Of a DNA stretch of 64,000 bases, positions 48,597 to 62,321 are shown piece after piece. The notes below the pieces were generated by a model. It made no database searches and was not told the origin of the DNA. It saw only the letters and a list, made by a program, of their open reading frames with translations. This DNA is from Juglans regia. Its lineage: Eukaryota > Streptophyta > Magnoliopsida > Fagales > Juglandaceae. Position 1 is the first letter of the stretch. The number at the start of each line of letters is the position of its first letter. The stretch is from NCBI RefSeq assembly GCF_001411555.2, contig NC_049910.1, positions 36,123,250-36,187,249 on the forward strand, read 5' to 3'. Both the position numbers and the translations under genes were made by a program.

Positions 48597-51500
48597 ATAT
48601 TTTTTTGTTACTGTGCTTTGCTTCAGTCTGTTTATTAGGCTTTCATTAAAAAAAATAAAAAAGAGCTTGAAATGGTAGAAAATGGAAAGTGTTGTGATTC
48701 ATGGCAGTGGTCCTATTTCTTGGGATTGCTTTCACTCGCATAAGGATACCAATGGGTGGAGGAGAGTTAGCTAAGAATGCTCATGGGTGACGGAGCTTTG
48801 TGGGTTTTGTTGTGCTTAGGCAGCTTTTGTGCTGGAATGCTCTGCACTGACAAGTATTTTTTTCTCAAATGGGTTTTGGTTTGGTGGGCAATGGAGCTCA
48901 TGGGCAACGAAGCTTTGTGGGGGAGAAAAAGCTTCGTGGGTGTGACGAAGCTTGGTGGTGCGATGACATTCAGTTGTGGAGGCGACGAACCTAGTTTGGT
49001 GCAATGGTGGTCTGGATTTGGTGCAACGACAGACTGGCTTGAAGAAGAAGATGAAGTTCTATGCTTTGACTTCTCACATTGGTAGGAATTAATTTTTCTT
49101 GATGTAATCAGATGATATCAATTTTATTGTATATAGTTTAAAACTTCTTACCTATCATATTTTGATTGAGGGTTGTTAAATGCTCATCACCAACCCAACG
49201 AGTCAGAAGCCGAACTCTATATTGAATTTCCAAATGAGAATAACTTCAAACAGGTATATCCGTAGTTTAGAGAACAACGGCAACCAACGAATGTGGGCCA
49301 CGTAAAGGATGTATCTCTAAGTTGGTGGGGTGCGCTATAGAGGAAAAACAAATTATCAGGGGTCACATGTGAATGATGAGACCGAACCCCCCCTCTCTCT
49401 CTCCCCTTCCATCTCCTTCACGAACCCTAACCCCTCTCTCTCTGATTTGCAGAACCGAAACACGATTTGAAGACTAAGTCGATTTTCTCAGGATTTGAGA
49501 ATCGAAACACGATTTTTTTTTGGACTACGTCGAAACATGATCACTTAATCCCTCTCTCTCTCTCTCTCTCTCTCTCTCCCCCTCTCCATCCTCGATTTTC
49601 TTAGGATTTGATTATATTTATAAGTTGTCTGAATATTCTTTTAAGATCCATTATAAGTGAAAACACAGTGAGATACTCTTTGGAAAGCCTTGAGATCTAT
49701 ATAACCCACCATCAATTCAATTTACTTCAAAATTTGAAAACTCAAATATGTTTTAGACAATTGCTAGGGAAAATGATCAACTTGCAGTTCTATCAAGAGC
49801 TGTTGTTCTGGGGAATGAAAAACTTTGGTTGCAAGGTTTTTTTTCACTGCAAGCGATACTTGTATTATTAACTTCCATCTACACCGATCAAAAAAATGAA
49901 AACTATAAGTTTCTACGACAATGCAGAAACAATGCTTAAATTTATATAAGATTGTGTAGTTGATTAAAATTTTTGCTTCAAATTTTATTGTATATGAAAG
50001 ATTATATCTTGGATTCCATGGGGTGCAACTTCAGATGCCGGTATGCAACCCTGCTAGGTACAACCGACTGTGCAACCGGTTGACACAATCTCGTTTTTTA
50101 TTCGTATATCGGTAATCTCCTTCCCATAATCTTTTATATTTAAAAAAAAAAAAGTCAATTGGCATTGTCCATTCATCTGCAATTTGCAATCTCCGAGAAA
50201 AGCCGCCTTACGATTCTAGTAAACTTGCAGAGAATCGATTTTTGAATCATTGTTAGAGTGAAATTCGGGAAGAAGCATTTCGTTCTTTCCATCTTTAATT
50301 TTTCGTTGTTAGAGTGAAACTCGGAGCATTTCATCCAAGAAGAAAAACACTATTACTAGTTATCATTTTTTTATTTAAAAAAAAAAAGGAAGGGAAAATA
50401 CTTACAATCATTTCTGGCAATGAGTCCAAATTTTGGGAAAAAATCTTTGATAAAATCTACAGCTGCACTACCCACCAAGATAAGAACAAGAAGATATTTG
50501 TGTGGGGGAGAGAGAAAGATATTTGTGTAGTACCTGCTTCAGCTAGCAAGAAGCTACACTAAGTGACCTGGAGAGATGGAGGAGGAGAGGCACCTTTGAG
50601 TTGTGATCAAACGAGAAGAAAGGTTGGTGCATTCTTTGCGCAGCTAATTAATTATTAGTTGGATTTTTTATATTATTTGTAGATCCAACAGATGAACTTG
50701 CAGATTTGGATTCGAAGATAAACCTTATGGAACTTCCATCATTGTAATAGAAGAACTCGATCGGTTTCTGAAGGAGAATTCAACTGCTGCGAGCTTGACC
50801 GGGGTATTGAATTTACGAGATATTAAACTCGCACTGCACCGAAGAGAGACTAAAACTGTGAAATCGAGAGGAAGAAAGAGAGAGGAAGAATATGGTAAGA
50901 AAAAATTGACAGTGATAAATTGAGAGAACGAAATGAAGAGAGATGTAAAAAAAAAAAAAATTTTATTATCCGGTTTTGCGGGAGTTTCTCAGCCAATTGC
51001 AAATAGAATTTTTCCTTCTATAAAGGAGATAAGCATTTCTACGGTATGACCAGTTTTAGTCTAGTCTCATATACTCAGCTGACGTGTCATTCTATTAATG
51101 GTTTTCGATAAAATCCCGTCATAAGATTCACCTGTCTAAAGCAGTTATGTTTCCAAATTTATGTCAATAATTTTTGGACCCTTCTAGAGTCACCGTAGGG
51201 GGCTCCCGCTAGTGTACTCGAAGTGTTTTTTTTTTTTTTTTCATTTTTAACATACATTTTTTTAATATTTTTAAATATTTTAAAAAAATTAAAAAAAAAT
51301 CCCATCACTATTAAAAAACATTTTTTAATAAAAAAATAAAAAAAATAAAAAAAAAATCCCAACGGGAGCTCCCATCGGAAAAACTAGTATTATCCATAAT
51401 TTTTCTCACACAACTAACTCGTACGTACGTATTTAATCACCATCAATTACATCTTTTTAGATCTCCAGCGCCATTAATGGCCTTTGGAAGTAAAACACGC

Positions 51501-52529
51501 ATACGTATACATTTCTTTTTAAGAAAATGATTAACCCACAATATTTTATACAATACAATAATATGTTAAATTAAAAATATTTTTATAAAATTATATTACT
51601 TTTATAAAATATTTTATAAAAAGATTCTTTATTTAACACATTATTATATAATATATTGTACAAAATGTTATAAATATATCATTACTCTTCTTTTTATATA
51701 TACAATAAGTAAATAATTTCAAATCTAGATATTTTATTAGAATAATCGAATTATATGCCGTTAGGTCATCAATCTCTTGATATATATATATATATATAAA
51801 TAAAGGGTATGTGTATATAAAATATATACACATAGTATATATAAAATACTATGTGTATAATTTAAAAGATAAATCTTAATATAATTTACTTTAAAAGATA
51901 AATCTTAATATATAAAATATATCCCATAGCATTATTGAGCATTTAATATATATAACATGAGAAATTTATTCAGACAACTCTCTTTCTTCATAGGGTGGCT
52001 CTATAGCCACTGCTGTGAGTTTTTGCTAGGGGCTCTTATTAATGTATTTTGGATTTTTTTTTTTTACTTTTTTCACATGTATTTTTTTAATATTTTTTAA
52101 TATTTTTAAAAAGAATAAAAAATTTATATAATTAAAAAATATTTATTTAATCATTAAGTAAAAATTAAATTAAAAAGTCACAGCAATAGCTCCCAATGGG
52201 AAGAGCAGCATTTTCCTTATTCATAAACCCTAAGGGGATGTTTGATTATAATTTTCATCTCATCTCATCTCATTTCTTTTCCAAACATGACTTAAACACA
52301 AACACTTTCAAATTAATTATTACAACTTTTCAAAATTTTCAAATAAGAAAAAAAAAATTCAACTTTTTTAAATCTCAAAATAAAAATAATATTTTAACTT
52401 TATAATATTTTTATTAACTCTTTATCTTTTATTTTCTAAAATTAAAAAAATACTTAACTCAAACTATCTCACTATTATTCACAAACTATCTTACTATTAT
52501 TTACAAAATTCTTATCTTATTTCATTCTC
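48597..52529. other. Intergenic DNA up to the assembly gap
   Basis: No convincing gene. There are CT-rich tracts (49386-49410, 49551-49580), poly-A/T runs, and two related MITE-like elements whose ends carry 'gggagctccc' (about 51191-51378 and 52010-52210). 52215-52529 is a MITE of the 'ATCTCATCTC' family (starts ggggatgtttgattat) that runs into the gap. Confidence 0.45.
51191..51378. mobile_element. AT-rich MITE-like element with 'GGGAGCTCC' ends, copy 1
   Basis: Left 'gtagggggctcccgctag', right 'caacgggagctcccatcgg', poly-T/poly-A interior. A related copy lies at about 52010-52210 (gctaggggctctt ... agctcccaatggg). Confidence 0.5.
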
Positions 52530-52629
52530 NNNNNNNNNNNNNNNNNNNNNNNNNNNNNNNNNNNNNNNNNNNNNNNNNNNNNNNNNNNNNNNNNNNNNNN
52601 NNNNNNNNNNNNNNNNNNNNNNNNNNNNN
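52530..52629. other. Assembly gap of exactly 100 N
   Basis: A run of 100 N. The round number suggests a scaffolding gap of unknown true size. The sequence after it restarts inside material already seen at 9573. Confidence 0.98.
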
Positions 52630-52936
52630 ATACATAAACTGGGGAAGGCCCCGCATGATAAACCCCCCCCCCCCCTCTCCCGCAAACGAACATCCTTCTC
52701 TATTTACATGGCAAATAAAATGAACTGAAAAGTTGGCTTCAATAGATCAAATAGGATCGCCATGTTGGCTCTTTAAGCCTGGTTTCTTCACTCTGAGCAA
52801 TTTAGTTGCTCAGATTTCCACAAAAGTCATGGAAAAACATGTGTCTATTATAACTAAGAGAGTGACTATTTGAAACACGAACCCAATCAAACCAATCCAA
52901 ATAACTTCAGATGGATTTTTCAATAATATGATTTCA

Positions 52937-55900
52937 GGCAATTATATGAATTCAAGCGTGGGATTAGCTAGGCTATATTCTTAGTTTTCTCTCCGTACAC
53001 ATCCAAGATGGGAAGTCTGTTCCGGTGACTCCTAGCCGGAATAAACTTTCTTTAGTCTTTACGATTATTTTACAGTTTTGTGATAAACATGGTCCTTAAA
53101 CATCTTTTAATAGAAACAAAGGCGTTCGTTTTATCAATGGAGGGCAGAAACTATTGTCGCATCACGGAGAGGGGTAGGAAGGTAACCAAAGAGATGGTGC
53201 TCAACCATGCCAGTGCTTGCTGGCTGGCGAATACAGTAGAAGAATGTTTATTATTGGGGGAAGGAAAGATTTTTACAAGACATATCGGGACGGAACCAAA
53301 GCTCTGGTTGCTCATAGGCGCTCTAATGCTTACGGGCATTTCTTGGAAGTAACAGACTACGGTGGTGGCAGTGGGGGTCGAGGTCTTTTAGCGATCCTGG
53401 AAGGGACGGAAGGAAAGGGCTGGAAAAGTTTGCCTATGGAGTTAAAGTATGTTCTGTCAATGCATACTTCGGCTAAGAAGGCTCCAATTTTGGCTCCACG
53501 ACTAGACAGAGAGGTGGACAAGGGGAAGGAGACGGGGAGGCAAACCAAGTCGTATACAGAGGCGGCGTTGGGTGGTGCAGGGAAAAGGGCGGTAGTGCAT
53601 GGAGGTACTAGCCACCCCTTGGCGTTACAACAAGGTGAAAAAAACAAAAAGGGGTCATGGCAGGGGAACATACAGGCGATAATACAGAGAAATACAGCAG
53701 ACGTGATTTACCTGAAATGGGGAGTGGGACTCTATCCTATGTCTATCTAGTGGAAATTGAGGTGCAGAGGGCTTTGTCTAGTTTGAAAGAGGAAGTTTTC
53801 AGTGTGAAGGAGGAAATGGAATTACAAAGGAAGGGGATAGAAGCGTTGATCTCTAAAGTAGACAAGGGCTAGGGCTTGGGCTTGGGCTTGGGCTAAGGCC
53901 ATCAGTCTCTAAAAATAGGAAAAACTAAGATGCTTAGTGGGCGGAAGCTACTCAAGCTTGACAAAAGAAAGGCCAAGATTGGGTTGGGCCGGATAGGCCC
54001 AAATCGATTTCCTAGTATGAAATGGAGGCTAAAACAGTCTGGGCCCTTTTTTGAAAAGGGCTCAACATCTGGGCCCCCTATCACAGATTTGTGGGAAGCC
54101 TACTGCGCCTGGGCCCACAGACCCATTTCCGATACACCTGCCAAAGGAGCCACCTACCTTTGCACTGGTAACTCTTGTCTCCGATTCCAACAGCACCTAT
54201 GCTGGTCAACCTTTGTCGATACCAATAGAGCCTGTGCAGATCTGCAAGCTGGTGCCTATGGAGCACAAGGTGGGCCATCAGATCTCGGCGTGGCACAAAC
54301 TTCGACGCCAGCTCTATCTGGGTTGCCTCCCATCACCACAGCGGTGAAGGCTACAATCCTAGCATTGGAGAAGGCTATGACACCGAACTTTGCAGAAGAG
54401 GAGATGGCAGTCACAGGAAGTCTTGGAGCACTACGGGAAGCCATAGAAACCACTAACGGAACCTTCTGAGCTGCTTGCCAACTGTCGTTCCGTGTTGTCT
54501 ACTGTTCTGACGCCGTAAAAAAAATGCAGCCAAGGAACAACTGCCTGTTGTTATTGAAAGTGTGGAATCAATGGGTGAAATGGGGGAGGCCAAACTGGTT
54601 GGCACACTGGTTTTGTTTGAGGCTAATAAGCACGGGGAGGAAGAACCTATTCCTCTAAACGCATTTCATACCAACGTGTAAGATTGGGTTATCCAGAAAG
54701 CTATGGAAATTAAGCTGTGTAGGGATTATGAAGCTGAATTTATGGCCTTACAGCCATAGAGGGCGGGAATGCACAATCAAAATCCGATCTATCCCTTAAT
54801 TTGGCTAAAAAAAAGGAAAGAGAACTCAAGAGGCTTACGTGGGCAATGAAAGATGATGGTGGAGAGAAGAGCTCTAACCAGGAGCGTTGCAAGGGGAGGG
54901 GTACGATGGTTGCTCTATGAAACCAAAAATAATATCATGGAACGTAAATGGGCTGCATGAACAAAATAAGCAGTTCCAATTTAGAAACTTACTTTGCCAA
55001 TGGAAGGGGGATATTATTTGTTTACAGGAGACCAAGTTGGAAGTCATAATAAGACAGCTAGTCCGCAGTTTATGGAGAGGGCAACATGTCGACTGGTCTT
55101 ACTTGCCATCTAAAGGAGCATTCAGGGAAGTCCTAATTATGTTTGATAAAAGGGTGGTGGAAAGGGTGGAAGAATATGTGGGTGACTTCACTGTGGTACG
55201 TTCTTTTGTGAACTTAGAAGACAGCTTTGAATGGGCATTCGCTGGAGTTTATGGCCCAAATATTGATTCGGAGAGAAGGCCATGATGGGAAGAATTGGTG
55301 GGACTTCTTAGTTGGTGGGAGCTACCAAGTTGCATAGAGGGTGACTTTAACATAACTCGCTTTTCAAGCGAAAGATCAGGTGTATCCCACATCACTCCTG
55401 CCATGAAGGAGTTTTCTAATTTCATTTCAGAACAGGAACTTATGGACATTCCATTAACAGGAGGCACGTTTACTTGGTCCAACAACCGAGAATTCCCATC
55501 TTCGTCGAGGAATGATAGATTTTTGCTAACTCTAGAATGGGAGTTACACTTTCCGGATGTAACTCAAAGAGGATTACCCCGTTTATTCTCTGATCACTTC
55601 TCCATCATTTTAGACTGTGGAGGCTTCCAAAGGGATAGAAGGTATTTTAAATTTGAAAATATGTGGCTTAAAAATGACAATTTTGTAGTCAGGTTCAAAC
55701 AATGGTGGGCTTCTTACAATTTCCAAAGCTCTCCAAGTTTCATAATGGCAAGAAAGTTGAAAGCGCTAAACAAGATCTGAAGCAATGGAATGAACAAGTT
55801 TTTGGCAACATGCTTCAGCAGAGGTGCTCTCTCCTGGTAGAGCTACATGGTCTGGAGGGTGAGGAGGAGGCAAGAACACTCTAAATCTGAGAAAATTCGC

Positions 55901-58788
55901 AAGAGTCAGGTAGTTGTTGAACTTGAAAGAGTAACATTGATTCATGGAGACAAAAATCAAGGGCGCTCTGGCTCAAGGAGGGAGATAAGTGTACAAAATT
56001 CTTCCACAGGATGGCTAATTCTTACAAGAGGAACAATACTATTGATATGCTGATGGTAGATGGGGCAGTTTCTTCAGATCAGATGGTCATCAACAACCAT
56101 ATCAAGCAGTATTATCAACAACTCTTATCTGAAGAGCACAACTGGCGATCGAAAGTGGATGGTTTAACTTTTTCAGCAATAGATCAGCAAAGTGCAAGGT
56201 GGCTATAGAGGCCCTTAGCAGAAGAAGAAGTGCGCAAAGTAATCAAAGGTATGGCTAGTGACAAGGCTCCTGGTCCAAATGGGTTTACTATGGGGTTCTT
56301 CCAAGCTTGTTGGAAAGTGATTAAGGAAGATCTTATGCAGGTCTTTCATAATTTTCATACTAATGTTAGATTTGAAAAAAAGTCTTAAAATTACCTTCTT
56401 AGCACTCATTCCCAAAAAGATGGGGTCTGCGGATGTTAGAGACTATTGCCTCATTAGCCTTGTGAATAGGGTATATAAGATTCTTTCCAAAGTGCTAGCG
56501 AATAGATTGAGCTCAGTGGTGGAAAAGTTAATTTCAAAGCCGCAAAATGAATTTGTCAAAGGTAGACAAATCCTCGATTCGGTCCTTATTACAAATGAAG
56601 TTTTGGACGGACGACTTAAATTTAGAGAACCCGAGTTGCTTTGCAAATTAGACATGGAGAAAGCATATGACCACGTCAATTGGTAGTTCTTACTTTATTT
56701 ACTTGCAAGATGTGTCTTTGGGGGGAAATGGCAGAAATGAGTAGAATTTTGCATCTCTATAATTCGTTTCTCTATCTTGGTGAATGGTTCACCGGTGGGT
56801 TTCTTCAACTCCTCTAGTGGTTTGAGACAGGGAGACCCGCTCTCTCCTTTACTTTTTTTATTTGTCACGGAAGCTCTCAGTAAGATGATTGAGGGCTTGG
56901 TGGACAGTGGGCTGCTCTATAGTTTTTCAGTAGCGAATGGCGATCTTAACATTTCTCACCTACTATTTGCCGATAACACACTCATCTTCTGTGGTGCACA
57001 TCTCGGGCACATTCAATCCTTGAGGGCTCTACTCCTTTGTTTTGAAGCTACATCGGGCTTGAGAATTAATCTTTCAAAGTCTAAATTAGAGCCAATGGGG
57101 GCTGTCCATGAAGCGAAGAATTTAGCTTCCCTCTGGGTTGCAAGGTATCATCTCTGCCTTTGAAGTATCTTGACTTACTATTGGGTGCTTCGTTTAAATC
57201 TGAAAAGATTTGGAATGGCGTGGTTGAAAAGGTGGAGTGCAGATTGGCTTCTTGGAGGAGGTTATGGAGATGTTTGGATTCGAAAATGACTTGAGATGAT
57301 TTGAGATGAGCTGAGATGAGCTGAGATGGATTGTGAATAGTAATGAGATGAGTTGTGAATAGTAGTGAGATTTGTGAGTTAAAGTTGCTGAATAGTAATG
57401 AATAGTAGTGAGATGAGTTGAGATGAGCTGAGATAAGTTGAGATGACTTGTGAATCCAAACAAGCCCTATATTTGTCGAAAGATGGTAGGTTGACTTTGA
57501 TTAAAAGTACTCTTTCAAACTAAACCACTTACTTTTTTTCCTTGTTCCCACTTCCCCCAAATGTAGCTAACCGCATTGAGAGGTTACAAAGGGATTTCTT
57601 GTGGAGTGGATTGGGAAAGAGTTCAAATTTGATCTAGTTAATTGGTCAACTGTTTGTACTCCAATTTCTGAGGGAGGATTGGGGATTCGCCACTTGACGA
57701 AATTCAATCAAGCCCTATTGGGTAAATAGTTGTAGGAGTACCAACCCGAAAGGGGGGCCCTATGGAAGTCTGTTATAGATTCACAGTTTGGAAAGGCTTG
57801 GGGAGGATGGTGTTCGAATGAGGTACGAGGCACACATGGAGGGTGGGGGTGTGGAAATATATTAGGAGACATTGGGAGACCTTTCGAGGACATGAACATA
57901 TTGTGGTGGGTGATGGTTCTCGTGTCAAATTTTGGTATGACAAATGGTGTGGTAACCATAGCTTCCAAGACACCTTCCTTGCCATGATGCAGCGATTGCC
58001 GATCTTTTGGTCTTTTCCAATGGCTCCCCTCAATGGAATATTGATTTCATTAGGGCAGCCCAAGATTGGGAGTTGGAGACTATTACAAAGTTTTTTGCGG
58101 CATTGTATTCAGTAAGTATGACAGGGGGCACCAGCGATAAGATGCACTAAGCCATTCCAAGAAAGGTAAGTTCATTGTTAGATCATTTTACCAAGTTCTA
58201 ACGAGTCCGGTAATATGACCATGTTCCAATGGAAGAGTATATGGCAGATGAAAGCTCCTTCAAAAGCGGCTTTTTTTGTTTGGACAATATCCTTACCACA
58301 AATAACTTAAGGAAATGCCGGGTAATAGTGCTGGATTGGTGTTGTATATGTAAGAAGCATGGGGAATCAATAGATCATTTGCTTTTACACTGCAAGGTGG
58401 CCAAGGCCATGTAGGGTATTTTTTTCACGAGAATCGAATTGTCATGGGTCATGCCTCTTAGATTGGTGGATTTTCTCGCAAGCTAGAGAGGCCTACAAGT
58501 GGCGGCCATCTGGCGAATGGTTCCTATATGTATGTGTTAGTGTATTTGGAGGGAGAGATGCTAGAAGCTTCGAAGATCGCGAGAGAACAACAGATGAGCT
58601 AAAAGTTTTCTTTTTTAAGTCATTGTTCTTATGGGCGGGACCATAGTTTGTAACGGACTAAATGTCCATGACTTTCTATTTTCAATTGTAACCTCTTACT
58701 AGGTGCTTCTCATGTATACTACCTATGTACCTGGGCTTAGCCTCTTTCTATGAATAAAACTTTTTGATTACCTATCAAAAAAAAAAAT
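52937..58788 (+). mobile_element. Second copy of the L1-type LINE
   Basis: Same element as 9857-15520 with the same frame damage. Its target duplications are identical here: atatgatttca at 52926-52936 and 58789-58799. It differs by three fewer hexamers, a one-base deletion near 55770 that adds a frameshift, and the inserted small transposon at 57266-57467. Confidence 0.92.
57266..57467. mobile_element. 202-bp MITE inserted in LINE copy 2 (Tourist/Harbinger-like)
   Basis: Present here but absent from the matching site at 14202-14204. The ends are GGAGATGTTTGGATTCG and ...TGAATCCAAACAAGCCC (inverted: GGGCTTGTTTGGATTCA). It is flanked by a 3-bp duplication, TAT, at 57263-57265 and 57468-57470. 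The interior repeats GAGATGAG and GAATAGTA motifs. Ends like GG..TGTTTGG with a 3-bp target duplication fit PIF/Harbinger Tourist elements. Confidence 0.9.
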
Positions 58789-59012
58789 ATATGATTTCAT
58801 TATGTCCAAACAAATCCTAATAATAGACATGCACCATAACTACAAGATTGCAACTTATAAAAAAAAAAACTACAAGATTGCAAATAGGATACTACATGCC
58901 TACCAGAGGAACAAATTGCCAATAAATGAAATTACACACAAATTAAACCAAGAAAAAAAGCAACAAAATTAATCACAATCTTCATTAGGAAAGATAGAAA
59001 TAATCTCAGTAC

Positions 59013-60391
59013 CAGCTATCTCTTCAACCTGATCAGCCTTAACAATATGAACTCCACCCTTGAGACCACTTTTGAATGTTCCCAAGCCTCTCCCACCAGC
59101 CAAAATTTGGCTTTTGACCACCAACTGTCCCAAAAAATAAAAGTTAGCATTCCTCTTTTTCCTTTCATTGTAGATGGTTCTGAGAAGATGTATAAAAAGA
59201 GAAGGAAAAGTATTTTAAATATCCATCTGTTTATCATTCAAAACATAATGAACAAAGACCTCATTTGGGACTAATACAACTACATTGTATAACTTCCATT
59301 TTCTTGTAAAACGAATAATATACTTTTTTATAGGTAAGAACGAATAATATATTATAGGAGACATAGTTATAATTTCATAATTTCCTAAATGTTCTCAGCA
59401 GCCACATTTAGGTCATTCTGTTCTTGAAATAAACTAATTTTTTAATCACATTTTTTGTAAGTAATTGCCTTATAAAAAATGTGAAGTATACAAGAGAGAG
59501 TACAGGAAAAAGGCGTGGCCCAAGCACTCAGGATTTATACTCATTGCATTACTCCCAATTACCTCACTCTGATTGGGAAATACATCCTGAATTGCCTTTT
59601 TTACTTCATCACCAGAAGAAACTGCGATGCCTTTTGGAACATTGATCCCATATTTGCTCATCAATTCAGCCCCCTACGATGCCAAAAAAATTAGTTAGTC
59701 GCCACATCCAATCAACATTTTCAAAAAATTAATAATTCAATGAAATTTACATGGCTGAACCAGCACAAAGTTCCACATATTTCTCATCAAAATTAATCTA
59801 TCATATTTACCTATAAAAAAAATTAATCTATCACGAAAATGTACGACTGCAACTTGCTGTCCGTGCACCAGAACCACGTTCAGTTTGTTTGCCGAGAAAA
59901 TGCACGAAAGAAAAAGTAATACTCCAAAATAAATTTAAAGGAGAAATTTTTTTCACTATGTTAAGACCCTAAAGGAATCCTTTACCCTTTTTTATCAGTA
60001 AGGAAGACCTTAACCCTTCGGATTGTAACACGTTTGGTTAACCCTAATTGACAACAAAGATCGGTTATTTGAAGTCTCGATTTTGTTATGGTTTCATGTT
60101 TTTTTCTACTTATCAAAAAAAAGATACCATAACAAAATGAACCGTATAACTCAAGTTCGTGTTTCAGTTTACCGAGTTTTTCTCCAAAACCAAACAGAGA
60201 AAGAAATCGGCCTAGCTCTGTGTATACACACATGTACGTGTCTGTGCGTTTGTGAAAGAGAAGGGGGAGTGAGAGGTATCCGGAGGGACCTGATACTCGT
60301 GTATGTTGAGACGGCGAAGTTGTTGTTGCTGCCATTTTCCGGCGACAGAGAGAGAGCGCAAGACGAGCTTGTTGAGCAATGCTCGCACCAT
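59013..60391 (-). pseudogene. Partial second copy of the succinate-CoA ligase beta gene (exons 1-3 only)
   Basis: Exons at 60391-60290, 59673-59563 and 59124-59013, apparently identical to exons 1-3 of the full gene; only intron bases differ. They encode the first 108 residues (presequence and start of the ATP-grasp half). Exons 4-12 would lie before 52630, where the assembly gap intervenes, and they are not found elsewhere between the copies. So this is either a truncated duplicate or part of an intact allele whose rest is missing from the scaffold. As it stands it cannot make the enzyme. Confidence 0.85.
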
Positions 60392-60647
60392 TCTTCCAGT
60401 AATCCTTGAAGATCGGCCAGAGAGGTCAGTGCGAAACCCTGGACAGAGAGCTCCCAGACCCGACCGCGCACACAGAGAAGAGAGAGAGAGAGATTGCCGG
60501 AGACGGAGACGGAGACGGAGGCGGATCCGGTTAAAGTAGGAGGAAAACGGACGGAACCTATATGCTATTTCTTTTCTTTTCTGATTTTTCAATCATCTTT
60601 CTATTTTCATTTTGCGAATTTTCTTCGGTACTTTTCATGGTCAAAAG

Positions 60648-61315
60648 TAGGGGTGGTGCCCCGCCCGACTTCCGCCCCGCCCCCGCATGGGCGGGCGGCC
60701 GGGCGGGCTAACCCGCTCCGCCTATGTGGGGGCAGGGTCCCCCTCCCCACATAAAGAGGGCATAGCGGGGGTGGGGGGCGAGATGACCCCAGCGGGGCCC
60801 CGTCCCGCCCCCGCCCCACATTAAAAAAAAAAAATTATTTATATATATTAAATAAATATATTGTATATAGATATATACAATTTATAAAAGACTTGAAATT
60901 ATATTCAAGTCATTGGATTGCTTTGGCCTACTAAGTCCCACATTGCTTAAAGATGACTATTGTATTGCCTTGACCTCCTATATAAAGATTGGCCTAGGAG
61001 GTCAAATCAATCTAAAATCTAACTCTAATGAGTTTAATTTTTTTTTTATATTTATAAATTTTAATTTATTATTTAAATTATATTATAATTTTGGTCTAAA
61101 AAAATATTTTTAGACCAAAAAATTTTTTTTTTAACATAATGGCTGGGGGCGGGGCGGATGGGGGTTTTTTCCCCGCCCCCGCCTCCCGGGGGTGGGGGGC
61201 GGGGCGGATGGGGGTTTTTCCCCCGCCCCCGCCTCCCGGGGGCGGGGGGCGGGGCGGGGGAAAAACTCCCAACACCCGCATGGTGCGGGGCCGCCCCATG
61301 CGGGTAGCACCCCTA
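60648..61315. mobile_element. Second copy of the GC-armed hAT-like element
   Basis: Same length (668 bp) and ends as 17380-18047, with the same flanking gtcaaaag / gccaaaag duplication. It was therefore in place before the two copies separated. Confidence 0.9.
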
Positions 61316-61559
61316 GCCAAAAGAAGGAAGAAAGAATAATACAATTACATCGTTTTATTTTGTTCCTTTATTAATTAAAAAAATTATTATTAATATATTG
61401 ATATATTTTTTATTTTTTAAAAATATTTAAGAATGTTAACAAAATATAAAAACAAAAAATAAAAATAAAACTTTTACCAGTGGACATGACACATTAGCAC
61501 TCTAAAAGAAATAACACTATACTAGATTATAAATTACAAAAATGCTCGTGATTAAATAT

Positions 61560-62273
61560 TTTTTTTTATAAATAAACGGTAGTATTAATAGGAATAAGCA
61601 AAGCTCAAATATACAAGGAAGTATACAAGAGATAAAACTTATCTAGTTTACTATAAAAGAAACAAGAAAATCATGCACATTTAGACCATTAAAATCTACA
61701 GCAATAGCCTAAAGAAATAAGGTAAGGAAAAATAAAGCTCTAAGTTCCTCTATTGTCCACTCCTTGTCTTCAAATGTCCACTCGTTACGCTCTCGCCATA
61801 AATACCACATAATGCAGATATGAACCATCTTCCACACAGTTTTGATTTGTGGCGCACCACCCGACATTACCCAACTAGCCAATAACTCTACCACTGTAGC
61901 AGACATCACTCAGTTTAACTCTATTCGACTAAACATTTCGCTCCATAAGTCGCTAGCTGTCTCACAATGTAACAAAAGATGATACACTGTCTCTCTAGCT
62001 TTCTTGCACATACAACACCATTTTGGAATAATTACCCAACGCTTTCACAGATTATCAATAGTCAGAATCTTACCCAGGGTCATTGTCCAAGTGAAAAATA
62101 GTGTTTTGGAAAGTGCCTTATTCTTCCACAATCTTCTCCAAGAGAAATGAGTGTTTGGGAGCAAAGTAAGTGATTGATAGAAGGAGCGGATCGAGTAGAT
62201 ACCCTTACCTGCAAGCGTCCACCACAGCTTATCTTCACGCAAACCAGACAACTTCGAAGAGTACACTCGGCTG

Positions 62274-62321
<48 letters not shown>

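Noticed and set aside
48777..49085. 102-codon plus-strand ORF rich in Trp and Gly
   Set aside because: It comes from imperfect repeats of 'gctttgtggg' and 'gcgacgaa' text; no domain, no splice context, no conserved-looking block.
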